Part shown: piece after piece, positions 14,030 to 25,800 of the stretch | How positions within the stretch are numbered: position 1 is the stretch's first letter | Layout of the letters: each line of letters starts with the position of its first letter | DNA from: Kalaharituber pfeilii | Taxonomy: Eukaryota > Ascomycota > Pezizomycetes > Pezizales > Pezizaceae | Length of the DNA stretch: 64,000 nt | Reading direction: 5' to 3' | Assembly: GCA_015179045.1 (NCBI GenBank) | Contig: WHUZ01000072.1 | Span: 62,001-126,000, forward strand | Position numbers and translations under genes: made by a program | The notes under the pieces: generated by a model | Database searches by the model: none | The model's input: only the letters and a program-made list of their open reading frames with translations | What the model was told of the DNA's origin: nothing

Positions 14030-16107
14030 ATGATGCACGCATTTGACTTTCATAAAGGAGAAAGTAGGTTGAAAGCCTTATGCGAACCATCTACAACCAC
14101 TTGATCACTAGCTGAAACTATTAGAGATACTATATGGCATGAAGATACTGATTTTGGCCTTATACAGAACAGATTCGGTCACTTCTTCGTTGCCCTCCAA
14201 CAGAGAATCCAACGGTTCCTTACCTTCGCCCCAATGCTGCAGAATTTCTCTTCACCAAAGCTAGCCTTCTTGCTTTAGGTACTTTGGATACCCAAGGACG
14301 GCCATGGACCTCAATAGTTAGTGGAAAGCCGGGATTTATCTTAGGGCTTAACCAAAATACCATAGCTTTCTCGACTGCTGCTGGGAATGGAGATCCCATC
14401 TTTGAAACCTTAGCGGAGTCTGTAAATGGAGAGCCATTAATCAGCGGGTTAGCCATGGATCTAAGTGCGAGACGCAGATGGAAACTTGCTGGGAAAGTGA
14501 CTATGAGAAAAGTCGACAGCCTGGATGATGGGAAAGTGCAGGTTCTGATGCACGTTGAGCAAGCAATGGGTGAGCAATTTCAAACTAGATTAGGTAGAGG
14601 AAGAATTATTTTCTGATACCTAGATTCAGGGAACTGTCCAAAATATATCACCATCCGAGAGCTTTCACCACTACCAAACCTACCACCGCCATCTGCGATT
14701 ACCAAAACCACATATCTCTCCCCCAGCGCTGTTTCATTGATAACTAGCTGTGACCTGTTCTTCATCTCCTCCCATTCAACGGCTTCCAATGATATGGACA
14801 CCAACCTTCGAGGAGGCTCACGAGGCTTCGTTCGAGTCCTCCTCCCCGAGGCACATTGTGAGCCAACCTCTCTTGTGTGGCCCGACTACTCCGGCAACCG
14901 TCTCTATCAGACCTTGGGGAACCTCGCTATCAACCCTCATGCTGGATTAACCTTCCCGGATTTCACTACTGGGAACATAGTTTATCTCACCGGACACACA
15001 GAAATACTGACAGGAGAGGAAGCTTCCAAAATCATTCCGAGGACAAGTGTTCTCATCAAATTTGTGGTTGAAGAGGCCCATTTCGTAGAGAATTCCCTCC
15101 TGATGCGGGAGCCTAACCCTGCAACAGGTTATAGTCCCTACAATCCTCCAGTTCGGTACTTGGCCTCTGAGAAGCCATCTTCTATCTACTCTCCTGTGGC
15201 GGAAAGTTACGTCAAATTGGCCTCATCTACCGCAATTACTCCAACTATCACTTTGTATTCATTTGACTTGCCGCCTACTATTAGCACAGAGAGCTGGAAG
15301 GACGGGCAGCATGTCGTACTAGATTTTCGTCTGGAGCTGTCAGCTGGATACAGGCACATGAACGATGAAGACCCGAAATCAATAAATGATGACTATATAC
15401 GGACCTGGACTTTGGTCAGTCGACCATTGAATATAGAAGGTCAAGCTAATTCAGGGTCAAAGACGAGAAAGTTATATTTGCTTGTCAGGCTCATTAAGAA
15501 CGGGACAGTCACACCTTTTCTAGCTCGTACGTTGTCTCATAAATCCCAGCGTCTGGAGGTTCCGCTTCGGGGAGTTGGTGGAGAATTTTTCGTCACCCCT
15601 TCAGCCGCCCCAAATCGGTGTATAAATTTTATTGCTGCTGGAGTTGGAATTACCCCAATTTTGGGACAAGTAGAACCTTTGCTAGCATTCTTCAAGGAAA
15701 GGATAGTCTTGAATCTTCTATGGAGTGTTAATATCGCAGATGTTGATTTACCATTATGGGTTCTTCATAGCTACCCACAACTATTCCATGGGCTCAGCGG
15801 AGGAGTGAAACTTCGACTGTTCATTACTGGTTCGGGCTCAAAAGAAGAGGAAAGCACTTTCTCAAGACTTCAGAATGCTGTATCAGCACATGCAATGGGC
15901 AGTCATATTGAACGGAGGCGGATCCAAAAGGAGGACGTAGCCTCAGCTGAGAGAGAGAACTTGGGAGAGGTAGAGGGGGAAGTTAGAAATGGAAGGGAAA
16001 AATGGTATTTGTGCACAGGTGATGCCATGCGTAAGCAACTCCTATCATGGCTTCATGATGACGAGGCGTTAGAGAGAGAGGTGTTCTGGGAAGATTTCTC
16101 GTATTAA
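14030..16107 (+). CDS. Flavoprotein: pyridoxamine-5'-phosphate-oxidase-like domain fused to a ferredoxin-reductase-like FAD/NAD module
   Basis: Three exons, join(14030..14063, 14168..14569, 14624..16107), give 639 residues. Exon 1 is only 34 nt (MMHAFDFHKGE). Splicing restores the frame and removes TGA stops at about 14142 and 14614, so the gene is intact. The N-terminal half resembles FMN-binding split-barrel proteins (ENPTVPYLRPNAAEF, then LGTLDTQGRPW near residue 45, and SGNCPKYI after exon 2). The C-terminal half has a ferredoxin-reductase fold: an FAD-binding motif RTWTLVSRPL, a nucleotide-binding glycine motif AAGVGITPIL, and a terminal CTGDAMRKQL resembling the CGP-M motif. The expected reaction is NAD(P)H-dependent electron transfer through flavin; the substrate is unknown. 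I see no 2Fe-2S cysteine cluster. It is convergent with the neighbouring P450, with a gap of 793 nt, so a redox partnership is possible but unproven. Confidence 0.88.
14064..14167 (+). other. Intron 1 of the flavoprotein gene
   Basis: GTAGGT donor and ATACAG acceptor. Joining GAA-A to AA-CAG gives GEKQIRSLL, the sequence expected ahead of the split-barrel domain. Reading straight through instead meets stops in every frame. Confidence 0.8.
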
Positions 16108-16900
16108 ATAGCGGAGGGGTTATGGGAGTAAGGCTAGTCGATAGGTGAATTCTTACGGCATATGGAATACTCTTCCTCCAGTCCTGTTGCTCTTTCTTTC
16201 TGGGAATTGGAATAAGGTGGGCTGCCTCTTTAGGAATGGTTCCTCTTGACAGTTACTGGATGTAGTTAGAGCGAAGCATGAAGAAGGCGAGTACTGTGGC
16301 AGGTACATATTGGCTATTACATTGAGTGGAGTGGCTGAAATACAACCACGGGAGGAGAGAGGGAGTGGCTAGAGAGTAATGCGGGGGAGAGTAGTAGAAG
16401 CTCAGTCGCATTCTCTTGGGGGACAATTGCAGTTTGAGCAAGTGCTACTGAGTGAAAGGTTCTCATGTATATAGATAACTGAGAATGAGTGGAAGGTCCC
16501 TTCCTATCCTCTTCTCCCACAACCTACTTTCTTTGATAAAAGCAACATCATCAGAGTATCGAGAGTAACTCCTACGCAGCTCTCGTTCTGGTTGCATAAC
16601 CTAGCCTCGTCCCCAGGCATTGGTTGTAGCATAACCCGACCTCCACAACTGTAAAAACTTCAGCGATTAAGGCCGAAAGAAGGGAGGCCACTTAACTTAT
16701 TCAAGGAACAAAGTGCATTACTTGCATCTAGTCTAGTTGGGTATTGCATCTACACGTACTACTCTAAATACGTACTTGTCGTAAGTACATACAGGTATAG
16801 TCTGGCTGATACAGGTACATCTTACTTACTAAGAAGTATATATGTACCTGTACCAGAGCAAAACCAGATTGGGTCATCACACCAGCCAAGCTCGTTCTCG
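16108..16900. other. Shared 3' intergenic of the flavoprotein and P450 genes
   Basis: A convergent intergenic region holding both 3' ends. It has no coding signal. Near 16741-16860 there is a cluster of short repeats around the words gtacctg, gtacat and tacaggta. Confidence 0.5.
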
Positions 16901-18704
16901 TCACCACCCATCCACAGCTCGCACCCACAAGTGCATTCCCGACTCCGGCTTTGATGTGATACCACCTTTAATACTTATCTCCTTCCTTCGCCCCATTTCA
17001 TCCAACACTTCACTAAACTCAAAGCGGCCCACCAATGCTATCAATAATGCCTTGAATTCCAGCCTCGAGAAATCTTTTCCTATGCAGCTCCTGGGGCCAT
17101 GCAAAAATGTCATGAAGTCATAGTTGCTCGCTCCATTTTTACCCTCTTTATGGTGTTCCCACCTCTCTGGGTCAAAAACATCTGCTGTGGAGCCCCATAT
17201 TTTCTTCGAGCGGTTGATAGCCCATGGACACAACATCACCACGGTTCCTTTTGGTATGTAATGGCCTCCCAAGGTCGTATCTTCTGCTGCAACCCTCATC
17301 GTCGCTGGCACAGGGGGGAAGAAACGTAAAACCTCGAGGGTTACGTTTCGCAGGTATGGCAATGTATCAAGAGATTCCTGCAAAAACTGCATTGTGGTAA
17401 AATTTGAACCAGCTGTCATTGGAGACGGTATATGACTCCGGATCTCAGCCCTGAGACGGGACTGGACTTCTGGATGCTGTGACAATAAGTACAGGGCCCA
17501 AGTAAGAGCTGAGGCAGTTGTCTCATGTCTGCGAGCTGGTTACTTATTGGGTACAGGATGTAATATATGGGAGTACGTACCCTGCAGCAAGAAATGTCAT
17601 CAACTGATCACGCATCTCCTCCTCATCGAAAGGCGAGTCTTTAGTGATTAGAGAAAGGAGATCTATTCTTTGTAAATAACATAGACTCCACATGTCCCTT
17701 CAGAAGAGAAACTTACCTTTTTCCCCAACCTTGCCCCCATTCTCATATTCTCGTTTTTTCTCCTTTACCATCCTCATGCATAATCCCTTCACCATAGCAA
17801 TTGCTTCTTGTGCTTCTCGCCTCCGCTTCGATGGTACTAAGTTAACCATCCATAATGGAAGGTATTGCGTTACAATTCGTACTAGCTGCTGCCCGTTGGT
17901 TTCCGGGGCGAAAACTTTCCGATATGCTCTAACGAGCTCACCATGGTCATTTTTAACACAATTAAACTCGTAGCCAAAACCTGTTGAGCCAATAATGTCC
18001 AGTGTGCCACGATTGAGCCAGCGCGATACTTCCATAATCACGCCTGTCTGCTTTCCCGCATCTGAGCTCTGGCTTAAGTGAACTTCCTTTCCCATAGCTT
18101 CTACCAATTCAAGGCTCTTTTCCCAGAAAGTAGGTATAAGTTCCCGCAAATGCCTGTAAGAAAATGCAGGTAGCATATGCCTTCTCTGAATTTTATGTTG
18201 TTCTCCTTCACTAAGCAGCATCCCAGATGCGCCCAAGATCTGAGATATGGAATTCCGCAATGTAGCCGGCTTTTCAAACATATAGCTTTTGGTATGCAAC
18301 ACCTCCTGAAGGACCTTTGCGTTTGTTGGCATTACTCTTTCGAGATTGAAAATGGAAAGGTAGCGTATCAACCCTTCATCGGGAAGCTCATCTATCCACT
18401 TTCGATGAGGCTCTCCAGAGGGTTTGCCATACATGAGTGGATAATTGCCATTCCAGATACTAACCGACTTTGGGCCAGGGATGCTGCGAATTGGGGAGAA
18501 GATATGTGGATAAATAAACACGTTGTATATGATTCGAAGAACAGTGGTTGTGCAAAATATGGTAAGGAAGGTGCAAACAGGAGATGGTGGCTGCAGGCAG
18601 GAGGGTAAGAAGGTGAGTATGAAGGTCAAGAACGGGCGCAAATGCGTGTGCAGGAGATAGGTTGTGAGAGCAGTTGCCAGTGCAAGGGAATGAAGAAAGT
18701 GCAT
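16901..18704 (-). CDS. Cytochrome P450 monooxygenase (microsomal type)
   Basis: Three exons, complement(16901..17528, 17581..17662, 17717..18704), give 565 residues. All core P450 landmarks are present: the proline-rich hinge (IPGPK, about residue 78), the I-helix oxygen-binding motif AGHETT split across the exon 2/3 junction, the K-helix ExxR (EVLR), and the haem-binding loop FLHGPRSCIG with its cysteine ligand. The N-terminus has two hydrophobic segments (about residues 5-35 and 42-66), which explains the extra length and suggests ER membrane anchoring. The reaction is haem-thiolate monooxygenation using electrons from a reductase; the substrate cannot be told. The sequence style matches fungal P450s related to the CYP3/4 clan, but I cannot assign a CYP family by eye. 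It is convergent with the flavoprotein gene. Confidence 0.95.
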
Positions 18705-19154
18705 GTTTAAGTTTAGCCCGTGTGCAGTAAAGTAAAGTATAGAAAAGTCTATCTTGACAGCAGATCATGTATATGTATTGTCAGGCTGGTGTTGGCCAGA
18801 CCGCAGGTGGGGATAGTAATCATTCCCTTCACCGCCTGACTAATGGGTATACGCAATACTTTGTAATACGTCCTGAAACAAGGTGTTACACTCGAAATGT
18901 AGGGGAGTTTGATATAGCTACAGAGTGGGTAATACACTGCCCCTTTGAGCTTCACCAACCCATGTACGTATACTTATGCACTTGGTTTAAAATTGGCAAT
19001 GAAATGAACTAAAAGAGCATATATATCTCGACTTAAATTTTCTTCATTTTTCTCCGTAAATTATTTTTTCTATAACTATCAATAGCTATACAGGAGCTAC
19101 AGTAGCTTATGATCATAAAATATATTGACGTTTTAAAAGAATATAATAGGCGGA
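18705..19154. other. P450 promoter region
   Basis: The 5' flank of the P450 gene, running into AT-rich sequence next to the transposon. No coding signal. Confidence 0.5.
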
Positions 19155-19906
19155 TTTTGCAAAGTCCGGTTATTGAAATTCGGTTATTTTCCGGGTAACC
19201 ATTAGTCATGATAACCCAACCAAAAAACGGCCCAGATTTTGCAACGTACCTAGGTTATTTCTGCGGTTATTTTTTGGGTTATTCTCCACGCATACCGCAC
19301 GCATATTCGACCTATGGCGATAACCTCGCGCCGCAAGACCACTTTAGCTGTCGCATCGGCGGCAGCCTTTGTACTTCAAACTGTTGAAGCAAGATTCTCA
19401 TTGTACTATGAGGATCTCGGAGGTCCTTCCCAATTTGTTCTTTCAGTAGCATTCTGATTTTTTGCCAAAAAGCACCTTTCTTGCCTTTGACATGCTCCGC
19501 TTGGTATTCAATGCATACGCGGACTAGATGAAGCTTTTCTTCATCATTGAGTCGAGTACGTAAGTTGTCTGCAGGTGCTGGTGATTGGGTTTGAGGTGCC
19601 GGAGATTGAGTTTGCGGTAAGGACGATGTTGCACGACCACGCCCACGGGATGCTAAAATTGTAGGCGCAGTTGATAGAGAAGGGGTTTGAGAAGACATTT
19701 GAGCGAGTAAAAAATATCAAGATACTTTGGTGTTGATGTAAAGTCCTTACCCGCACTTTGTGTTTAACAGAATTTATTCGGTTATATAACCGGAAAATTG
19801 CCAGAAATTTGGTTAACTCAGCCACAAACAACACGTTGCTACAGTAACATTGATTAATAATAACCAGAAAATAACCAAATATGTGTTAACCGGACTTTGC
19901 AAAAAA
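19155..19906. mobile_element. Non-autonomous DNA transposon with terminal inverted repeats
   Basis: The left end reads TTTTGCAAAGTCCGGTTA and the right end carries its exact reverse complement (about 19888-19904), an 18-bp perfect terminal inverted repeat. After a spacer of about 10 nt, a second matching block follows on both sides (GGTTATTTTC, then GG). Inside both ends are many copies of GGTTAT/ATAACC, for example a palindromic cggttatataaccg near 19778, which look like subterminal transposase-binding motifs. The element is about 750 bp and encodes only one short protein, so it must rely on a transposase from elsewhere. I could not see a clear target-site duplication, and I do not know its superfamily. 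Confidence 0.8.
19312..19698 (-). CDS. Short transposon-carried protein, Myb/SANT-like region
   Basis: A 128-residue frame inside the inverted-repeat element. The N-terminal third is low complexity (Ser/Thr/Pro/Gln with a repeated QTQSPAP unit). The rest (LNDEEKLHLVRVCIEYQ, then GAFWQKIRMLLKEQ) looks like a helical Myb/SANT-type DNA-binding region, of the sort many fungal transposons carry as a second protein. The end after LLQQFEVQR looks truncated or frame-shifted, since the usual C-terminal helix and coiled coil are missing. It contains no transposase catalytic domain. It could be a decayed or internally deleted copy. Confidence 0.5.
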   Translation of the reverse strand: MSSQTPSLSTAPTILASRGRGRATSSLPQTQSPAPQTQSPAPADNLRTRLNDEEKLHLVRVCIEYQAEHVKGKKGAFWQKIRMLLKEQIGKDLRDPHSTMRILLQQFEVQRLPPMRQLKWSCGARLSP

Positions 19907-21296
19907 TAGCAAATGTCCCTGGTACTTAGCAGTGAACATTGTTCTCGGACCCAGACTAGCACCCAGTGCTGCCAAGAGGTGCAAAGACCCAGTGCGGTGC
20001 GGGCTGCGTGCCGAGGTATCGATTTATCCCCACGTGACTATTTTGTGCTGTAGCACAACCATCATTTCTGCTACTCTACTTAAGGCATTGTGGTACGACA
20101 TTATACTTAAAGGATATGTGGGTTGAACAAGAACTCAATTGAGTCCCTCCACAAACCCCTCCTTAAAGATGCGGATATATCTCGTGCGTGAGTGTATATA
20201 TATCTCCAGAGTCCACTTTCAGGCCAGTTTCACATACATGTATCCTCAATGTGCGCAGCATCTTGAGATTTTACATGCATCCACCGAACACATGAAACAT
20301 CGTTACTGCATAGCTCCTATTCCATGCACTTCAACAACCCTCAAGTTTAAAACGTTTGAACCAAAACTGGACTGTCATAGCATATCAAACGGGGGGCAAA
20401 GTCTGTGAGGAAATCCCCCAGATAACGCCTAAAAGAATACTGGGTTTCGATGGGATGAATCCATCCGACACTTATATCGCCCACCCTTTACTTCTCTCCG
20501 CGTCCCCCATCCCATTCCACAAATTGCGCATATACAACTTTATCCAGATACTAGACCTCACACCACTCCCCTCAAGGTTCACCTCAGGTAACCACATTCC
20601 AACAAAAGCACACGCGCGCATCCATGCCATACAATTAACTATAAAAATCATCGAACAAACCAATAACCTAACCCCATTCATGAGAACCATGCATACAAAC
20701 CCGGGTTCAAGAATAATGAAGGACACAAACTAGGAAGACGAAAAAGAAAAAGGGAAAAAAGTCAAAATGAGGAGAAAAAAAAATAATAGTTACAGATAAA
20801 CACAGCCCAAATATAGGATCAAATGTAATAGAGGGGGTTGCCGTCTCCTTCTAGATGTGTGCTGGATGTGGCGTTACTTAGGGTTGTGAGATGATTTTTG
20901 CTGGACCGGCCAGTTGAGCTGCTGTTTCCTTAGAAGAAAATGGTATCATAAACGAAAATGAATATAACTTTGGAAAAATCACAAAAGGGAAAAAATGAGA
21001 AAATGGTATTGTAATATAATATTGTCAAGTCGACAAGTAAGCTTGAACGCGCGGATAGAAACGAAAACTTGAAAGAGCAGAAATTTAAAGACATGAATTC
21101 GTCAAAAATAGAAGAAAAAAGAAAAAAGGTGCGGAAAGAGAGAAGGGAGAAAGAAGAGATGAGAAAAATAAGCAGAATAGCCAAACAATTCAAACAAACC
21201 AGATAAACTTTCAATCCAACCATTACCGCCACCACGTTACTCCATAGGATATAAATAAAATGAATACACATTAAAATTTCACTTTCATGTTCCTCT
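19907..21296. other. Intergenic
   Basis: Lies between the transposon and the 3' end of the RasGAP gene. It contains A-rich stretches near 20740-20790 and 21110-21170 that probably fall in the RasGAP 3' flank. No gene recognised. Confidence 0.5.
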
Positions 21297-24150
21297 TCAC
21301 CATTTTTTCCTTGCGAACCGTTTGTTCAAAAGAGTTAACACCTTCGGAACATTAAATTGCACATATTCCAGGTCAAGCTCATCTTGGCCATTCTGTTGCA
21401 TTTCTAGCAAGTCGTCTAACTTGAGGTCAAGCTCCAAAAGACCTCGGTTGCGTCCTACACCCACGAGTCAGCCAAATTCTGATTCACGTCATAAAGTATC
21501 CTACCTTTATAATGAAGCGATATCACGAATGTCCCTGGCATTGGTGAGGTTATATTAAAGAATATATTTGCACGTCTTACATATTGTCAGCATTTGATTT
21601 TAGCATTGGGTGACAAGTGGCATACCTGTTCTCTGGAACATTACTCTTTTGAATAACGCCTTCTTTCTCAAGCTGCTGATGGGTGAATTTATAAGGACCC
21701 AGAACCGTCTGCTTTTGTTGTTTCCGCTGCTTGCCTTCAGACTGACTCCTAACATTATGTAGGTATGACTTGTATGTTTCGAGCTGTCCAACTAAATACG
21801 TATTATGATCACGAATAGTCTTGTAAACCTCATCCAGTTTCTTCGTCTCCTCAATAACTTTGTCTTTCAAAGACCCCAGATGAACTAGTTCCTGCTCAAC
21901 CTCCTCCCGGAGTAACTGATATGCATCCTGATCAGTGGCTACACCTAGATCCCTCAATTGCTCCAGTAGTTCCAATGCTCTCATTCCTTTACGGAACATT
22001 CCCATATCTCTCATTTTTGCTGCAGTATCTGCTACTTTCGTTAGGTTGAGCGGTTTTCGGACCGCTGGGGAAGTTGGAGGTAGTGTCCTAAGTAGCTGGA
22101 CAAATGTTGATTTAGCCTCCATGAAACAGACATCCTCTTGCGTGATGTCCAATGCTGCGGTTAGGTCATCAATTGCTGATTCCCATCGGCTATATAGTGG
22201 CAAAGTGATAGACCTGTTCTCTTTTCGGGGTACTTGGGGAGGTGCTGGGCCAAGCTCCGCAAGGAGAACATTTAGATGAGAAACATCCTGTGCCTTATTC
22301 TTGTCGCCAGTCAGTCATCACAATATAACAAGATGACAAGGGTTTTTTGCTTACCAGTTCCTTAGCATGCTTCTCTAACAGGGCATGTGTGGCGTAAATT
22401 TCGTTCAATGTTATCGACAATTCAAGATCCTTTTTTGACAATGCCACATATTGATCCATCTATGTTCTGCATGTTAGCAAGTTGATTTCCCGCATGTAAT
22501 TGCAGCTGGTCATAGTACCTCCAAGGACTCATAGAAATCACCAACTTCACATAAATCCATCAGGAACTTATTGATCCTCGCCTTATTGTGATGTACAAAC
22601 GGAGCAAGGCTGGCCATATATGGCTCCTTAGCGTACGACGGCTTATTGGCAAGATTCTGTAACATTTTCGCGATCTAAAGGCCAATATTAGTTCCCAAGA
22701 GCAAATCTAATTGAAAGGCTTTCATACCAATGTCAGTGTTCTCCGCGGGTGTTCTGAGGGCATGCCATCTACAAGCATATAGGATCTTGGAGTGACAATT
22801 GCTGGATTTAGAAATCGCAAGAAGAAAAATCCGCCGATCAGGGTACAAATAACTTGCTCTTTCGCGTCAGGGTATTTCCGCTGTAGGCAAGATTAGTCTT
22901 GTAAGAATAGGTGTATTTTGAAGCACTCCGGTTATACCTTTGTCAAGCTGCGAATCTGCTTACAGATCCATCTAATGCCGTACGGTGTCTCGTTAAGATT
23001 GTCGATAATTGTGGTGAGGAACGAGTTAGCAATTTTCATCAACATCGTCAACCGAGGCTCAATTATTGCTTGAACCTGTGGATTTTCCGCCGCTTCCTCT
23101 GCAGAAATCCCTCGGGGCATGTTGGCTGGTAGTGTGCCTGTATCCTCCTCAATCTGTTTTATCATTTGTTCATAAACTTTCAGAGGGTTGATCTCGAGAT
23201 TCAAGTCCTTGTGCTCGATTAACGAGTTGATTTGATCAGCCAATACGGCTTTGAGGTAGCTTTGTCCAGGACCTCGCCGTGTATATGTGGTCATCATCCG
23301 CGATACAGGTGTATTCGCGCGTAACAGGGACGAGTATTCGGGAGTTGTATCAAATTGTGCTGACAAAACAGACTATAGCAAAGATCAATCTATTAGCCTT
23401 TGAGTCCAGCATGAGATGATTGAATCAATAGATTACCTGGAACATAGTTAGAAGCAGATGCTCCTCGCGACTCTCATACTGATTTCCGTAAATCGTGAAC
23501 ATCACAGTTTGTAGGAGAGCATCAATTTCAGCCATCGTTACCAGTCGGCAAAGTGCTGCAATATGTCGTGGCTCCGACTGTAGAAGAAAGAAGAGATTGC
23601 CGTATTGCTGAGTCTTTTGGTCATTCGGAAAAGTGCCTTCCTGAACTTCGGTGCTATCTTCAAGATGACTTGCTACTTCGTTTTGCTAACAACCCATGTC
23701 AGCACATGAGAAATTGATATAATCCCAGTCATATCAGAGAGTGCCTCAAACCTCTTCTAAAGCCATGCGATTTTGAATTAACAGTGCTATTCGGGAATCA
23801 AGATAGCGAACGTCTTTTTCTAGGACAAAGTTCTTTTTCGATTGCGATGATATCTTCGCCTTGAGGTCTCGAAGGTTTTTTTGTACTATCATATCTTAGC
23901 AGCGTTCCCCTTGCCAAAGACGAAATAGGCTCAAACCTTTCGCTAGGTCATCCTCTATTTCAATATCCTTATCATGTGCATGCATGGACATGTACAATGC
24001 CGTGACAGAGTAGCGCTTGGAAGCGCGGGCAGATCGTGTCCCATCTGAAGAGGAGAAGGTGTTTTGTCTGGTAACTTGGGGAAATCCGGTCACATTGGAT
24101 GAGGATGAAGATGTTGAGGTCCGTGATGGTGCCAACATTGTGAGTGCCAT
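21297..24150 (-). CDS. gap1: Ras GTPase-activating protein, fungal Gap1/GapA type
   Basis: Ten exons, complement(21297..21454, 21505..21575, 21626..22287, 22355..22459, 22519..22674, 22728..22880, 22938..23372, 23437..23685, 23752..23885, 23937..24150), join without a break into 778 residues. The family speeds GTP hydrolysis by Ras and limits Ras signalling in polarity and growth. The N-terminus has a Ser-rich leader, then [15 protein letters not shown] and a coiled coil (about residues 70-115). The RasGAP catalytic domain follows, with the hallmark block [14 protein letters not shown] in exon 5 and an upstream [12 protein letters not shown] segment that should hold the arginine finger. The C-terminal RasGAP_C domain contains a coiled coil (exon 8) and ends [15 protein letters not shown] and [11 protein letters not shown]. 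All ten exons are needed; exon 9 (71 nt) restores [15 protein letters not shown], so a simple read-through past 21626 gives a false C-terminus. Confidence 0.95.
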
Positions 24151-24879
24151 ACTGTGGTTTTCCCGGGATGTGTGAGATAGACTGTCGATAGCTTCAACAA
24201 TTCAAGTTGAATTCTAAGAAGTGTGTGAGAAGTAACTGAAAGGTACTCGATTTTTGGCGCAGCGCGCCAGGATCAAATATCTTAAAGGCGACAACAAGCC
24301 AGCTTGAGCACCGGGACGAACTAACAGGATGCAAGGGCCTGTGCTAACCCGCCTCGAAACCTTCGACAGATGCAAGTTGGGTGACCAGGCGTGCAGAACG
24401 TTGAATTAGGATAAATGTTTTTTTTGTTTGCTTCCAATGGCGTCGACGAGAACGAGGGATGCAAGTTATGATTGTGGAGAAGCGGTGATGATGGTGAAGC
24501 AGTCGGGATCCTTCAATGTTGTAGAATGTCGAGGGGGGTATGAAGGTCAGATCGAGAGGGAAGGTGCCTAATTAGGATCTCGTATCGCTGCCTACTTTCC
24601 AATGTGTTCGCTTTGAGTTTCACACAGGCATTCACGCACACACTTTATTTCTACTTCCGCCTCCTTCACGATATAACGACGCTGGCAGGTTAAAAAATTA
24701 TATTGAAATAGAAAAAGACAGAAATTAACGCACGGTATTGGGCGAGGGGGGATGCTCCTGTTTCGCTGTACTGGTTATGCTGGGAACCCTGGGGGGGGGG
24801 GGGCAAAGCAGGAGATTTGACAGAAGATGGGATCAACAGAATGGAAATGTAAAGCGAGGAAAGGAGAACAGTGCAGTTG

Positions 24880-25183
24880 ATTGTACCAAGAGCCTTTCCC
24901 TCCAAAGTATGCAAGCGATAAAGGGCGTCAGGGGGGGCGGGGTATTTGGTTCGCCAGGGCAGGGAGGGAAGCCGAACTGATGAGCAGTGCTACTTTGGGC
25001 TTTGCTCACCTGTGTGGGCAAGGAGGAAATGGGGGGCTCCGTGCTAGAGCGGATTGGGCGAGAGCTGGGTGCCTTTTTGTTTTTCCTCGCCTGTTCCCTT
25101 GGAGATGTGATGTCCAGATGGGCGTGGGGCAGCTTGGGTGCAGCGTCAGCGGTGTGGAGAGCGAGTGCACGAGGGGAACGGGG

Positions 25184-25214
<31 letters not shown>

Positions 25215-25800
25215 GGTGGTGGAGGGATGAGGAGAGGCAGGCGCGGCTGCGGGCGGAGCGTGCTGGATGGTGGTGCGAGAGAGGGCGGGGATGAGGGTGC
25301 CGGGCGGCCAGGGGAGACGAGGGGAGCAGGGCGCGAGACATGCCCCCGGCCGCAGCGAGCGAGCGGTGCAGCGCGGCGGCAGCCCAGCAGCAGCCCAGCA
25401 GCGCACGCCCACGCCCGCGCCCGCGCCCGCGCACGCCTGTCACTCATCGAGCAGCACACAACACGCCGCAGCCCAGATGGCCCAGCGCCCAAAGCTCGCA
25501 GTGCAGCGAGGCGAGGCGTGCCTGGACTCTGCGTGCAGCGTGCCTCGACACGCCCGCGAAGACTGAAGATGCCCCCCCCCCCCCCCCCCCCCCCCAGGGC
25601 GCCCAAAAAAAGGAAGCAAGCGGCGAAGAAAAAAGGCCGCGCTGCGCTGGGCCCGAGAAGCAGCTTCCATGCTGATGCGATGTGTCAGGCCGGGCCCCAT
25701 CAGCAGATCGCGGGGCAGGGGCGAAGCAAGCAAGCGTGAAGCGCTCTTCTCTGAGCAGCGCACACCTCATGCAGGTACTGTTCTGCCAGCAATAGGCCCC
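24880..25800. other. GC-rich island with G-quadruplex-prone runs
   Basis: An abrupt GC-rich block in otherwise balanced DNA, starting about 0.7 kb upstream of the gap1 start. It contains a run of G-tracts separated by AC at 25172-25222 (suited to G-quadruplex formation), a 24-C run at 25572-25595 and dense CpG. Overlapping open frames on both strands are low-complexity Arg/Ala/Pro/Gly translations without domain content. It may be a promoter-associated island. Confidence 0.7.

Noticed and set aside
14140..14616. In-frame TGA codons suggesting a pseudogene or stop read-through in the flavoprotein gene
   Set aside because: Both stops fall inside introns with good GT-AG signals, and splicing restores conserved sequence.
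24833..25739. Long overlapping open frames on both strands in the GC-rich island
   Set aside because: They translate to low-complexity Arg/Ala/Pro/Gly sequence, overlap one another on opposite strands, and show no domain or splice logic.
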